Positions 1 to 9,699 of a stretch of 64,000 nt of DNA are shown piece after piece. This stretch comes from Vibrio ostreae. Its GTDB lineage: Bacteria; Pseudomonadota; Gammaproteobacteria; Enterobacterales; Vibrionaceae. Location of the stretch: assembly GCF_019226825.1 (NCBI RefSeq), contig NZ_CP076643.1:620001-684000 (forward strand), written 5' to 3'. The notes under the pieces were generated by a model, which made no database searches, was not told the origin of the DNA, and was given only the letters and a program-made list of their open reading frames with translations. Numbering within the stretch: position 1 is the first letter of the stretch; the number at the start of each line of letters is the position of its first letter. Both the position numbers and the translations under genes were made by a program.

Positions 1-1
1 G

Positions 2-1882
2 GTGACGGAAACCAAAGGTGGTTCAGTCACCTTACTTGATAATTTCTATATTCGTGGTTTTGAATCTAATCAGAGCTATTACGATGGTATGTTGGTGCAG
101 TACCTGAAAGGCTGGAACCTGCAGCCGCAGATTGATCCGATTGCGATGCAACAGGTGGAAATTTTTAAAGGGCCGACCTCTGTGCTGTATGGTGCCATGC
201 CGCCTGGCGGCATGGTGAATGTGATTGCTAAAAAACCGCAGCCCCAGCGACATACTGAGCTGTCGGTTTCCGGCGGTTCGCGTAACCTCAAACAGGTCAC
301 ACTCGATACCACCGGTCCGCTTGGGGATGGCGACCTGCGCTATCGTTTGCTGGCTAAATCCCGTAAACAGGATGGTCAGGTCGATGGCACTGAAGAAGAA
401 CGTTACGTGATTGCCCCGTCTCTGGACTGGCAAATTACGGACGATACGTTACTCAACCTGAATCTGTACTATCAAAAAGATCCGGATATGGGAATGAATT
501 CCGCTTTGCCGGCATCAGGTACCGTAACCGGAAATCCATATGGTTCAACGTCGCCATCGACCTCGGCCGGTGACCGTAACTGGAGCAAGTTTGAGCGGGA
601 ATTTTGGATGCTAGGCTACAAAATCCAGCATGATTTCAATGCCGAGTGGTCTTTGCTGCAAAGTCTGCGTTATACCGATGCCACGCTTTATCAGGAAAAC
701 ACCTATCACAGCGCCGGACAATTTGATGCCGTGACGGGCAATCTGCAGCGCAACATCTACAGCACGGATGAAGATTCGCACGGCATTGTGGTCGATAACC
801 AGTTGTCAGGTCAGGTTAGCTGGGGCAGTGTTGAACACAACCTGTTGTTGGGTATCGATTATCAGCGTCTCAAGGGCAATTCGGACTATCGGACTTATCA
901 GACTACTGAGAGCGATTTTGGCGCATTCAACCTCTTTGCACCTGACAATAACCTGTTGGATCGCAGTAGCCTCACGCAGACGGATTTGTATGCCTACGAT
1001 ATATCCATCAAACAGTTGGGTTTCTACTTTCAGGATCAGTTACGCTGGAATCGCTGGGTGCTGATTGGCGGCGGCCGCTTTGATCATTATACCAGCAGCA
1101 GTGAGGTGTCCGGTTACAGCACGGATGCGGATGATAATGAGTTTACCTATCGGGTCGGTGCATTATACGAATTTGATTCTGGCCTGGCGCCTTTTGCCAG
1201 CTTCGCGACCAGCTTCTCTCCGGTTGCCGGGGGCGACAGCCAATTCGGCCAGCCGTTTAAGCCTGAAACCGGTAAACAGGTGGAAGTCGGGGTCAAATAT
1301 CAATCGGCGGATATGAGCAAGCAAGGCAGCATCTCTTTGTACCATATCCTCAAAAACGATGTTGTGGTGACCGATCCTTCTTCCGCGGATTATCAGGATG
1401 ATATTCAGGTCGGCGAAGTACGTTCACAGGGGATCGAAGTCGAAGGGCGCTGGTGGGTAACACCTGGCTGGGATATTGCCGCCAGTTACACCTATTCCGA
1501 TGTTGAGGTTACTAAAGACAGCGCCAACGGCCTGCAGGGCACGACACCGATTTACGTCCCTGAGCACAGCGCCACACTGTGGAGCACCTATCAGATTGAT
1601 CAGGGAGTGCTTGATGGCAGCCGGGTCAGCGCAGGCGCACGTTATGTCGGCAGCATGATGATGGATGCGACGAATACCCAGGGCAAAGTACCGGACTACA
1701 CCATGGTTGATTTGTCGCTGGGCTACGACTTGGGCAAAATCAGTGAGCGTCTGCAGGGCGTCAGCGCCGACGTGATTGCCAGCAATCTGTTAGATGAAAA
1801 ATCCTATACCTGTTACGACAATATGAACTGCTGGTACGGAGCGGAGCGTACGATTGAAGTCAAACTGGGTTACCAGTTCTGA
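2..1882 (+). CDS. TonB-dependent siderophore receptor (5' end missing)
   Basis: Outer-membrane receptor that imports a ferric siderophore using TonB energy. The reading frame is already open at the window edge, so the signal peptide, TonB box and start of the plug lie outside; the visible GTG is not taken as the true start. The visible part opens inside the plug: a segment with IRGF, then VEIFKGPTSVLYG and GGMVNVIAKKP, typical of the siderophore-receptor plug. A long beta-barrel follows with alternating aromatic strands, and the protein ends in Phe (KLGYQF), the usual outer-membrane barrel C-terminus. About 626 residues are visible; full receptors are about 700. The ligand cannot be read from sequence; the ferrichrome/hydroxamate-type family is the closest impression. 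It ends just before a strong bidirectional terminator and converges with scrA. Confidence 0.9.
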   Translation: MTETKGGSVTLLDNFYIRGFESNQSYYDGMLVQYLKGWNLQPQIDPIAMQQVEIFKGPTSVLYGAMPPGGMVNVIAKKPQPQRHTELSVSGGSRNLKQVTLDTTGPLGDGDLRYRLLAKSRKQDGQVDGTEEERYVIAPSLDWQITDDTLLNLNLYYQKDPDMGMNSALPASGTVTGNPYGSTSPSTSAGDRNWSKFEREFWMLGYKIQHDFNAEWSLLQSLRYTDATLYQENTYHSAGQFDAVTGNLQRNIYSTDEDSHGIVVDNQLSGQVSWGSVEHNLLLGIDYQRLKGNSDYRTYQTTESDFGAFNLFAPDNNLLDRSSLTQTDLYAYDISIKQLGFYFQDQLRWNRWVLIGGGRFDHYTSSSEVSGYSTDADDNEFTYRVGALYEFDSGLAPFASFATSFSPVAGGDSQFGQPFKPETGKQVEVGVKYQSADMSKQGSISLYHILKNDVVVTDPSSADYQDDIQVGEVRSQGIEVEGRWWVTPGWDIAASYTYSDVEVTKDSANGLQGTTPIYVPEHSATLWSTYQIDQGVLDGSRVSAGARYVGSMMMDATNTQGKVPDYTMVDLSLGYDLGKISERLQGVSADVIASNLLDEKSYTCYDNMNCWYGAERTIEVKLGYQF

Positions 1883-1894
1883 GTTAAGCACAGA

Positions 1895-1930
1895 GAACAA
1901 AACGCCCGGCGAAAGCCGGGCGTTTTGTTC
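1895..1930. terminator. Bidirectional intrinsic terminator
   Basis: A perfect inverted repeat with 16-bp arms (arm core AACGCCCGGC, loop GAAA) has A-rich left and T-rich right flanks. It therefore works as a terminator for both the receptor gene on the plus strand and scrA on the minus strand. Confidence 0.93.
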
Positions 1931-1958
1931 GTCATCAGCCAGTGATTATCTATGTAGA

Positions 1959-3398
1959 TCAGGCTGTAGCACTGACGCCTTGCTTGGCTTTTTGACGCAT
2001 CCCCAGCACTATGGTCAGACCGAAGGCGACCGCAAACGAAATCACCATACCCACCACGTAGTAACCGATTTTTTCCGGATTGATGGAGATAATGCCCGGA
2101 ATACCGGCTGCGCCCAAAGCGTGTGCTTTTACGTGGAACAAGGTCAGGAAAGCGCCGGATACCGCAGCACCAATAATCGCAGCGATAAACGGGTAGCGTA
2201 GCTTGAGGTTAACGCCGAACATGGCGGGTTCAGTGATGCCAAGTAGCGCTGTAATACCCGATGGCATCGCGATGCCTTTTTGTTTCACGTCTTTGGTGGT
2301 AAATGCCACTGCCAATGCAGCCGCGCCCTGTGCAACGTTCGACATTGCTGCAATTGGGAAGATGAACGTACCGCCTGTGGTGACGACATCAGCCAGCAAC
2401 TGGGTTTCAATCGCGATAAAGCTGTGGTGCATACCGGTAATGACAAACGGAGCGTAAATCAGGCCAAATACCGCACCGCCAACGAAACCCGCTGAGTCAT
2501 ATAACCAACTCAGGCCATCACCGAGCATAAAGCCAACATCACGGGTAATAGGGCCAACCAGAGTGAAGGTCAGAAAGCCGGTGATAAAAATTGCCAGCAT
2601 CGGAGTCAGCAGGTTATCGAGTACCGAAGGGACAACCTTACGCAGCCCCAGCTCAACTTTGGCCAGAATAAATGCCGAGACCAGAACCGGCAGTACAGAG
2701 CCCTGATAACCGACTTTTTCGATTTCCAGCCCGAGTATATTCCAGGTCGGTACCGTGCCATGGACAGCCGCGCTGCCAAAACCCCAGCCATTAAGCAGGT
2801 CCGGGTGCACCATCAGCATACCCAGTGCCGCGCCCAGGAAGGGGTTACCACCGAACTTACGTGATGCGGAAAATGCCAGTAAGACGGGTAAATAAACAAA
2901 AGGCGCATTGGCAAAGGTGTTGATCATGCTGGCCAAATCAGCCAGTCCCGGGTTGGCGTCAATCAGAGATTGCCCGTCAATAAACAGCCCTTTTGCGGTC
3001 AGAACATTAAACAACCCCATCAGCAGACCGCCGGCGACAATGGCCGGAATGATGGGGACAAAAATATCCGACAGGCCTTTAACCGCGCGCTGCAGCAGAT
3101 TTTGCTTATCTGCCCCGGCTGCGGCAACGTCATTGGTCGACATTTCAGCCATGCCAGTCAGTTTAGCCATTTCGGCATAAACCTGGTTGACAATGCCGGA
3201 TCCAAAAATGATCTGGTATTGACCTGCGACTTTAAACTGGCCTTTTACGCCCTGCAGTCCGTCAATGGCCTTTTCGTCAATCTTATTTTCGTCTTTGACT
3301 GCAAGACGCAGTCTGGTTGCGCAGTGTGCCAGCGCCTGAAGGTTTTCTTTACCGCCCAGGTGCTCGAGAAGTTGCTTTGCTATGACTGGATAGTCCAT
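1959..3398 (-). CDS. scrA: Sucrose-specific PTS enzyme IIBC
   Basis: Inner-membrane permease that takes up sucrose and phosphorylates it to sucrose-6-phosphate. The N-terminal EIIB domain (about residues 1-90) carries the phosphorylated cysteine at C26 in AHCATRLRL. The rest is the EIIC membrane domain with about ten hydrophobic segments and the conserved stretch ITGMHHSF. No EIIA domain is present, as is usual for ScrA, so the phosphoryl donor is probably the glucose EIIA encoded elsewhere. Length 479 residues, normal for the family. The start has GGAG just upstream. It is divergent from scrR, and a ScrR-type operator lies 59-74 bp upstream of its start codon. Function is inferred from family plus the scrR/scrB/scrY/scrK neighbours. 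Confidence 0.95.
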   Translation of the reverse strand: MDYPVIAKQLLEHLGGKENLQALAHCATRLRLAVKDENKIDEKAIDGLQGVKGQFKVAGQYQIIFGSGIVNQVYAEMAKLTGMAEMSTNDVAAAGADKQNLLQRAVKGLSDIFVPIIPAIVAGGLLMGLFNVLTAKGLFIDGQSLIDANPGLADLASMINTFANAPFVYLPVLLAFSASRKFGGNPFLGAALGMLMVHPDLLNGWGFGSAAVHGTVPTWNILGLEIEKVGYQGSVLPVLVSAFILAKVELGLRKVVPSVLDNLLTPMLAIFITGFLTFTLVGPITRDVGFMLGDGLSWLYDSAGFVGGAVFGLIYAPFVITGMHHSFIAIETQLLADVVTTGGTFIFPIAAMSNVAQGAAALAVAFTTKDVKQKGIAMPSGITALLGITEPAMFGVNLKLRYPFIAAIIGAAVSGAFLTLFHVKAHALGAAGIPGIISINPEKIGYYVVGMVISFAVAFGLTIVLGMRQKAKQGVSATA

Positions 3399-3456
3399 AA
3401 CTCACTCCGGTTCTTGTTACTTGTCAGTATAGTGGTTAACTGCGTTATTTTTGAAT

Positions 3457-3472
3457 TTTCGGGAACGTTTGC
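3457..3472 (-). promoter_or_regulatory. ScrR operator 1 (scrA/scrR)
   Basis: On the minus strand this reads GCAAACGTTCCCGAAA. It shares the core CGTTCCCG with four other sites near scrB, scrY (two) and scrK. It lies between the divergent scrA and scrR, so it can repress scrA and autoregulate scrR. The assignment to ScrR is by context. Confidence 0.8.
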
Positions 3473-3525
3473 AAGACGCATTCTTGTCAATAAAAAACCG
3501 CCGGTCAAAAGCATCTCGTTTATTC

Positions 3526-3541
3526 TGTGAGAAAGATCAGC
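3526..3541 (+). promoter_or_regulatory. CRP-like site in the scrA-scrR spacer
   Basis: TGTGA-N6-TCAGC matches the CRP consensus at 8 of 10 core positions. Its place between the divergent scrA and scrR suggests catabolite control of sucrose uptake. Confidence 0.4.
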
Positions 3542-3652
3542 AAAACCGAGAAGGAAAAAGGGCAAAACAAGGTTAAAATCACGCTAGTTAAGTGGTTGAT
3601 GTCGGTTCATTCTGCAATCAATCCCAATTTTCGCAGCGTAATAGGATATGGC

Positions 3653-4642
3653 ATGGCAAGTTTGCACGATGTGGCCAGGTTGGCCGGGGTGTCAAAATCG
3701 ACGGTCTCGCGCGTCATTAATGATGAATACGGGGTCAAAGAGTCGACTAAAGTTAAAGTGCTTCAGGCGGTGTCCGAGTGCGGCTACGTCGTCAATCAGG
3801 TAGCTAAAGATCTTAAATCACAGAAGACCAATCTGATTGGTGTGATTGTGCCACGGGTGTCTTCCCATGCCACCGCACAGGGTGTGGATGGCCTGACCAA
3901 GATACTGGAACAAAATGGTAAGCATGTCCTGCTGGCCAACACTCATCAGATGCATGCCAAAGAGCTGGAATACATCCGCATCTTCAATCAAAAACGGGTC
4001 GAGGGCATTATTTTTTATGCGACCCACCTCGACATGCCGCTGATTAAAGAGATTCAGAACTCTGCAGTGCCGGTCGTGCTGGTCGGGCAAGATGGTTCTC
4101 TGCACGATATTCCCAGCGTGGTTCATGACGATACCCGGGTTGGCTTTGAAGCGGGCAACCGTCTGGTAGCGGCAGGCTGCCAGCGCGTTGGCTTTATCGG
4201 CGTACAGAGTGATGATATCGCGGTCGATGTGCAGCGCGGTCAGGGGCTAGAGCAGGCGCTGACGATGCATAACCAGTCGTTGGTTTGTCATCTGCGTGGT
4301 GACTTTTCGATTGAGTCCGGTCATCGGCTGGCACAGCAAGCGATGCGCGACTATCCGCAACTCGATGGCTTGTTCTGTGCGACAGACCGTCTGGCAGTAG
4401 GGGCGGTAAAAGCGCTGCAGGCGGCCGGTATTCAGGTTGGTAAGCAGGTGAAAGTGCTGGGCGTCGGGAATGATGAACTGGCGTTTGTCAGTAATCCCGG
4501 GTTATCAACCTTCAATTATGCGTTTGATAAAGCAGGTGAAAATGCCGCTAAAATGTTGCTGGACCGGATTGCCGGTCAAGGACAGGAAATGAGTAAAGTG
4601 GTGCTGACATTTCAGAACATTGTCCGTGAAACCTGTGCGTGA
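3653..4642 (+). CDS. scrR: LacI-family sucrose operon repressor
   Basis: Transcription factor of the LacI/GalR family; in scr systems it represses sucrose genes and is released by a sugar inducer. The N-terminal helix-turn-helix is visible as LHDVARLAGVSKSTVSRVIN (residues 4-23), followed by a periplasmic-binding-protein-like sensor domain to residue 329. The start at 3653 is chosen because it gives the canonical LacI N-terminus MASLHDV and has AGGA 6 nt upstream. The frame stays open upstream to 3527, but the extra 42 residues look non-coding and overlap the regulatory spacer. It sits between scrA (divergent) and scrB (downstream, same strand). Five operator-like sites in the cluster share the palindromic LacI-type core. 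Confidence 0.93.
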   Translation: MASLHDVARLAGVSKSTVSRVINDEYGVKESTKVKVLQAVSECGYVVNQVAKDLKSQKTNLIGVIVPRVSSHATAQGVDGLTKILEQNGKHVLLANTHQMHAKELEYIRIFNQKRVEGIIFYATHLDMPLIKEIQNSAVPVVLVGQDGSLHDIPSVVHDDTRVGFEAGNRLVAAGCQRVGFIGVQSDDIAVDVQRGQGLEQALTMHNQSLVCHLRGDFSIESGHRLAQQAMRDYPQLDGLFCATDRLAVGAVKALQAAGIQVGKQVKVLGVGNDELAFVSNPGLSTFNYAFDKAGENAAKMLLDRIAGQGQEMSKVVLTFQNIVRETCA

Positions 4643-4672
4643 CGATCCTGCTCTGATCATCGTTGCCGACCA

Positions 4673-4706
4673 TTCTCACATAACATTTGTTCTCACATAA
4701 CATTTG
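4673..4706 (+). repeat. 17-bp tandem duplication after scrR
   Basis: The unit TTCTCACATAACATTTG occurs twice head-to-tail in the 3' flank of scrR. It looks like a replication-slippage duplication; no function is evident. Confidence 0.85.
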
Positions 4707-4716
4707 TGTTTCACAA

Positions 4717-4753
4717 CCGCCTGAATGTTCGGCTTCGGCCACCTATCAGGCGG
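4717..4753 (+). terminator. Hairpin after scrR, possible terminator
   Basis: Arms CCGCCTGA and TCAGGCGG enclose a smaller GGC-TTCG-GCC hairpin. The T-tract downstream is weak (AGTTTGTGTG), so termination would be partial at best. It lies 75 bp past the scrR stop and ahead of the scrB promoter. Confidence 0.45.
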
Positions 4754-4759
4754 AGTTTG

Positions 4760-4775
4760 TGTGTCCGGCTTCACA
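4760..4775 (+). promoter_or_regulatory. CRP-like site upstream of scrB
   Basis: TGTGT-CCGGCT-TCACA matches the CRP consensus at 9 of 10 core positions. Its centre is about 40 bp before the start expected from the -10-like TATAAA at 4795-4800, the spacing of a class II CRP-activated promoter. Confidence 0.55.
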
Positions 4776-4812
4776 CACATCTGCATAACCTTGCTATAAA
4801 AATTGGAAACAC

Positions 4813-4841
4813 TTGCCTGACAGTGGTTAGTTGTATATTTT
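4813..4841 (+). promoter_or_regulatory. Candidate scrB promoter
   Basis: TTGCCT and TATTTT are 17 bp apart, and operator 2 begins one base after the -10, so a bound repressor would block it. An alternative start from TATAAA at 4795-4800 with the CRP-like site is equally possible. Confidence 0.4.
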
Positions 4842-4857
4842 GAGAACGTTCCCGAAA
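4842..4857 (+). promoter_or_regulatory. ScrR operator 2 (scrB)
   Basis: GAGAACGTTCCCGAAA matches operator 1 at 14 of 16 positions and ends 20 bp before the scrB start codon, a position that blocks transcription. Confidence 0.75.
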
Positions 4858-4876
4858 TTAGCTATTAGGTCAGTTT

Positions 4877-6508
4877 ATGTCGTTACAGAGACTTATCGAA
4901 CTCGCGGGCGGGCTCGATAACATTCAACGGATTTTGGCGCCGGACGGGCGCATAGTCGTTGCGGTATCCGATCGCCACGCTGTCTGTTCACTACCAGATG
5001 AGGTCACGGCGGAGTCCGTACTCGGAGAGTGGCAACTGAGTATAAAACGTGATAATACCATTCAGGATGAGGATCTGGCCTTGGTCGGCCGCTCTATTGC
5101 CGCCAGGCAGCAGAGAAAAGCCGCGCAGTATCGTGTCGCCCGGCCATCTCACTATCGCCCGCAGTGGCATATTTCTCCGCCGCAAGGCTTGCTCAACGAT
5201 CCCAATGGTTTTATCTACCATGATGGGGCTTACCACCTGTTCTATCAATGGTATCCATATTCCTGTGAGCACAAAGACAAATACTGGGTTCATCTCACAA
5301 GTGATGATTTGATTAGCTGGCACTGGCAGTCTGTGGCCTTAACCCCGTCCGACTGGTTTGACAGTCACGGGGTCTTTTCCGGCCATGCAGTCAGTCATGG
5401 CGATGATTTAATGCTGTTTTATACCGGCAATACTCGTTTGGGGCCTGATCGTCAACGCCAGACTATGCAGTGTGCGGCCCGTATGAACGCAGACGGGCAG
5501 TTTGAAAAATTAGGACCGCTGATTCGAGAGTTGCCGCCGGGGGTGACCGAACATATCCGTGACCCGAAAGTGGCGTTTCATCAAGGGCGCTGGCATATGT
5601 TGCTGGGTGCTCAGACCGAATCTCTGCAGGGACGACTTGCCGTTTATCATTCTGATGATCTGCTTAACTGGCAGTTTGATAAGCTATATGGTGATGAGCT
5701 TTCTCCTTACGGTTATATGTGGGAGTGCCCGGACTGGTTTGAGCTTGGCAATGAATGGTTTGTGGTGTTTGGCCCGCAAGGCATTGAATCTGAAAACCTG
5801 CATCACAATATTGTGCATCAAAACCGTATCTTCCGCGTTAATCAGGATGAGCAGGGCGGCTTTGATTTTATCGAAGGCTGGGCCCTGGACGAAGGGTTTG
5901 ATTTTTATGCGCCGCAAAGTGTACAAACCCCGGACGGACGCCGTGTGATGTGCGGCTGGATGGGATTACCGGATGAGTTAGATCAACCGAGTTGTGATCA
6001 TGGTTGGCTGCACCAGTTAACCTCGATGCGTGAATTACGCTGGCTTAACGGGCGGGTGCTGCAACAGCCGGCGGCTGAACTGGATTTACTGCGTGGTGAA
6101 ACCCGTCAGGTCAACTTGAATGATAAGCCGCTTGACCTGAGTACCAAGAGTTTCGAGCTGGTGGTCACGCTGGCGTGGGGCAGCGAACTGCATCTGATGC
6201 ATGACGATAAACATAAAGTGGTACTGACGCTGGATAAACAGCAGGGTGTGCTGCGTTTTGATCGCTCCCAAACCTTGATCCGCCAGGGCGATACAATCCG
6301 TGAACTGGTGTTGAACAGTGAGTCGGTAACATTGCAGATTCTGGCCGACAGCTCATCACTGGAAATTTTTATTAATGGTGGTGAGCAGGTAATGACCGGA
6401 CGTGTATTCACTCCTGAGCATGCAACCCGGATCTCTCTGCAAGGTGCCGCTGTCAGTGGCAGAGTGACTCTTCTTCATTCTGCTCACGCGCCGTTTGTTG
6501 ACGCATAA
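4877..6508 (+). CDS. scrB: Sucrose-6-phosphate hydrolase (GH32)
   Basis: Cytoplasmic glycoside hydrolase family 32 enzyme that splits sucrose-6-phosphate into glucose-6-phosphate and fructose. The catalytic signatures are all present: NDPNG at residues 107-111 (nucleophile D108), RDP at 228-230 (transition-state stabiliser) and ECP at 283-285 (acid/base E283). A five-bladed propeller domain is followed by the C-terminal beta-sandwich (about residues 400-543). There is no signal peptide, consistent with an intracellular substrate delivered by ScrA. The start has AGGT about 8 nt upstream and lies just downstream of operator 2. Length 543 residues is slightly longer than the 470-500 of many ScrB proteins because of an N-terminal extension of about 90 residues before the hydrolase domain. 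Confidence 0.95.
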   Translation: MSLQRLIELAGGLDNIQRILAPDGRIVVAVSDRHAVCSLPDEVTAESVLGEWQLSIKRDNTIQDEDLALVGRSIAARQQRKAAQYRVARPSHYRPQWHISPPQGLLNDPNGFIYHDGAYHLFYQWYPYSCEHKDKYWVHLTSDDLISWHWQSVALTPSDWFDSHGVFSGHAVSHGDDLMLFYTGNTRLGPDRQRQTMQCAARMNADGQFEKLGPLIRELPPGVTEHIRDPKVAFHQGRWHMLLGAQTESLQGRLAVYHSDDLLNWQFDKLYGDELSPYGYMWECPDWFELGNEWFVVFGPQGIESENLHHNIVHQNRIFRVNQDEQGGFDFIEGWALDEGFDFYAPQSVQTPDGRRVMCGWMGLPDELDQPSCDHGWLHQLTSMRELRWLNGRVLQQPAAELDLLRGETRQVNLNDKPLDLSTKSFELVVTLAWGSELHLMHDDKHKVVLTLDKQQGVLRFDRSQTLIRQGDTIRELVLNSESVTLQILADSSSLEIFINGGEQVMTGRVFTPEHATRISLQGAAVSGRVTLLHSAHAPFVDA

Positions 6509-6524
6509 GAGGTTATGAGCAGCC

Positions 6525-6552
6525 AAGCCATCCCGTCGGGATGGCTTTTTTT
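6525..6552 (+). terminator. scrB terminator
   Basis: Arms AAGCCATCCC and GGGATGGCTT with a 3-nt loop are followed directly by a run of T, 17 bp past the scrB stop codon. Confidence 0.93.
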
Positions 6553-6587
6553 GTTTCTATGCCGGCTGTTTTCTGGTTTGCTGTTTT

Positions 6588-6697
6588 GCAAGGCAAGGCA
6601 AGGCAAGGCAAGGCAAGGCAAGGCAAGGCAAGGCAAGGCAAGGCAAGGCAAGGCAAGGCAAGGCAAGGCAAGGCAAGGCAAGGCAAGGCAAGGCAAG
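6588..6697. repeat. Pentanucleotide microsatellite (AGGCA)21
   Basis: Twenty-one perfect copies of AGGCA (6591-6695) with partial units on each side. It sits between the terminators of the converging scrB and scrY, so it is outside both genes. All six reading frames through it are free of stops, which creates spurious open frames of Cys-Leu-Ala-Leu-Pro or Gln-Gly-Lys-Ala-Arg repeats. Perfect copies imply active slippage. Confidence 0.98.
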
Positions 6698-6728
6698 CTG
6701 TGAGTGCCGGGGTCAGGAACACTGACAG

Positions 6729-6753
6729 AAAAAAGCCCGGCTTGCGCCGGGCT
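6729..6753 (-). terminator. scrY terminator
   Basis: On the minus strand, arms AGCCCGGC and GCCGGGCT with a 4-nt loop are followed by TTTTTT, 38 bp past the scrY stop. Confidence 0.92.
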
Positions 6754-6791
6754 GAATGGGAGGGATTACTTTTTGAGATCAGGTATTAAAA

Positions 6792-8237
<1,446 letters not shown>

Positions 8238-8353
8238 ATTCATGACACAGTGTGGGTTGTTTTAATTTTTTGGTCTCATCGATTCAGCAAAGTGCGTTTC
8301 ACGCTACGCTCTCTGAATCTGAAGACTTAATTTGATTAGCAATATACCTAACA

Positions 8354-8374
8354 TTTCGGGAACGATCCCTGAAA
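8354..8374. promoter_or_regulatory. ScrR operator 4 (scrY distal)
   Basis: A palindrome with arms TTTC-GGGA and TCCC-TGAAA around a central CG; on the minus strand it contains CGTTCCCGAAA. It lies about 130 bp from operator 3, which would permit repressor-mediated looping. Confidence 0.7.
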
Positions 8375-8481
8375 ATAAACTGATAATTCTACTCAACGCA
8401 CGATCTACGGTGATTTTGTGATCCAGATATGGGGAAGTTGATGCATAGACAGCATAAATAAATAGGGAGAAATAAGAAGAA

Positions 8482-8502
8482 AGGCGAGCGTCAAGCTCGC
8501 CT
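8482..8502 (-). terminator. scrK terminator
   Basis: Arms AGGCGAGC and GCTCGCCT are followed on the minus strand by TTCTTCTTATTT, 23 bp past the scrK stop. This separates scrK from scrY transcription. Confidence 0.8.
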
Positions 8503-8524
8503 GGCAGGATACGAGTAAGCAGGC

Positions 8525-9448
8525 TTACGACTGCAGGAATACCATTAATGCCTGTTGATTGGGTAAAGCGGTCATCGCCCCTTTTTCAGTGGTCGCCAGA
8601 GCGCCACAACCATTAGCCGATTGCACCGCCTCATGGATAGAAGGCTCGGTTTGCCATTGTTCATGTTGTGCCAGTGTGGCCAGTAACCCGCCGACAAACG
8701 CATCACCGGCCCCTGTAGTATCGACCGGTTTTACTGCTTTGCCGCTGAGCAGTTGTTGCCCCTCTGCGGTCACTGCCAGCGCGCCTTTCGCGCCCTGTGT
8801 AATCACGGTCAGCGGCAGGTCGTAACTGCGCAGGGCTTGCAGACCATCCTCGATAGACGCTGTGCGTGTCAGTTGCGTAAGTTCTTGTTCGGAGAATTTG
8901 GCGACATCGGCCAGCGCGACCGCCTGCATGACCACGTTAATGAGTTCACTCGGATCGTTCCATACTTCCTCACGTAGGTTAGGATCGAAGCTGATAAATC
9001 CACCGGCTTGTTTCATTTTCTTCATTGCCGCCAGAGTTGAGCTGCGGCTCGGTTCGTTAGCAAGCGCGATAGAACATACGTGTAACCATTCTCCTGCCCG
9101 AAAATCAGGAATATCCTCAGTTTGCAGGAACTGGTCTGCGCTTGGCTTCACCATAAAAGTAAAGCTGCGTTCACCGTCATCATCCAGATCAACAACGACC
9201 GTAGAGGTGCGATGTAAAGGGTCAAAGTGAAGGTGGTCAATATTGACCCCTTCACTTTGAAGTGTCTGTGCCAGAAATTGTCCGAAGGGATCTTTACCCA
9301 CCCGGCCAAAAAAGGCGGTGTTACCACCGAGTCGGGCGATAGCGACAGCCACGTTGGCTGGCGCGCCGCCCGGACACTTGAGGTAATGTTGCTCGCCGTC
9401 CGGAATCAAATCAATCACTGCGTCTCCGGTGACCCATACTCTGTTCAT
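8525..9448 (-). CDS. scrK: Fructokinase (PfkB/ribokinase family)
   Basis: ATP-dependent kinase that converts the fructose released by ScrB to fructose-6-phosphate. The family signatures are visible: an N-terminal GGAPANVAVAIARLGG substrate motif near residue 26, and the C-terminal DTTGAGDAFVGGLLA motif containing the catalytic Asp and anion hole. Length 307 residues, typical. The ATG at 9448 is chosen because AGGAG sits 7 nt upstream; an in-frame TTG two codons earlier would place the ribosome site too close. A fifth operator lies 146-161 bp upstream, so scrK appears to be a separate ScrR-controlled unit. Confidence 0.93.
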   Translation of the reverse strand: MNRVWVTGDAVIDLIPDGEQHYLKCPGGAPANVAVAIARLGGNTAFFGRVGKDPFGQFLAQTLQSEGVNIDHLHFDPLHRTSTVVVDLDDDGERSFTFMVKPSADQFLQTEDIPDFRAGEWLHVCSIALANEPSRSSTLAAMKKMKQAGGFISFDPNLREEVWNDPSELINVVMQAVALADVAKFSEQELTQLTRTASIEDGLQALRSYDLPLTVITQGAKGALAVTAEGQQLLSGKAVKPVDTTGAGDAFVGGLLATLAQHEQWQTEPSIHEAVQSANGCGALATTEKGAMTALPNQQALMVFLQS

Positions 9449-9593
9449 AGTCAATCTCCTGTAAATTTGCTTCAGTTTAATCCAAGCCCGATTGATGAAA
9501 AGTGGTTGGCGGGATGGTTTGTTAGTGCAGGATAAAATCTGTGATCAACAAGAAAGATAAAGCGTCTATCAGGAGCAATTGGCTTGATTTGTT

Positions 9594-9609
9594 GGTATCG
9601 TTCCCGACA
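9594..9609 (+). promoter_or_regulatory. ScrR operator 5 (scrK)
   Basis: GGTATCGTTCCCGACA; its reverse complement matches operator 4 at 14 of 16 positions. It lies upstream of scrK and shows that the stretch 9541-9699 is regulatory rather than an N-terminal extension of the next gene. Confidence 0.6.
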
Positions 9610-9699
9610 TTTTGCTTTTGTATTTCGCTTGCTGAGATTGACGGCAGTCAGACGCAGGCGCAAACTGCGCTGGTTTTTCATTTATTAGCGGAGTTAATC

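Noticed and set aside
2970..3530. 186-codon open frame opposite scrA
   Set aside because: Antisense shadow of scrA with no start signals.
3527..3652. N-terminal extension of scrR by 42 codons
   Set aside because: LacI-family proteins start at the helix-turn-helix as from 3653; the extension overlaps the scrA-scrR control spacer and has no family similarity.
6484..6789. Open frames of repeating Cys-Leu-Ala-Leu-Pro or Gln-Gly-Lys-Ala-Arg
   Set aside because: Any stop-free 5-bp repeat is open in all six frames; no start signals or family match.
9541..9699. GTG-initiated extension of the DUF486 gene
   Set aside because: It overlaps the scrK operator, and the family N-terminus with a good ribosome site begins at 9700.
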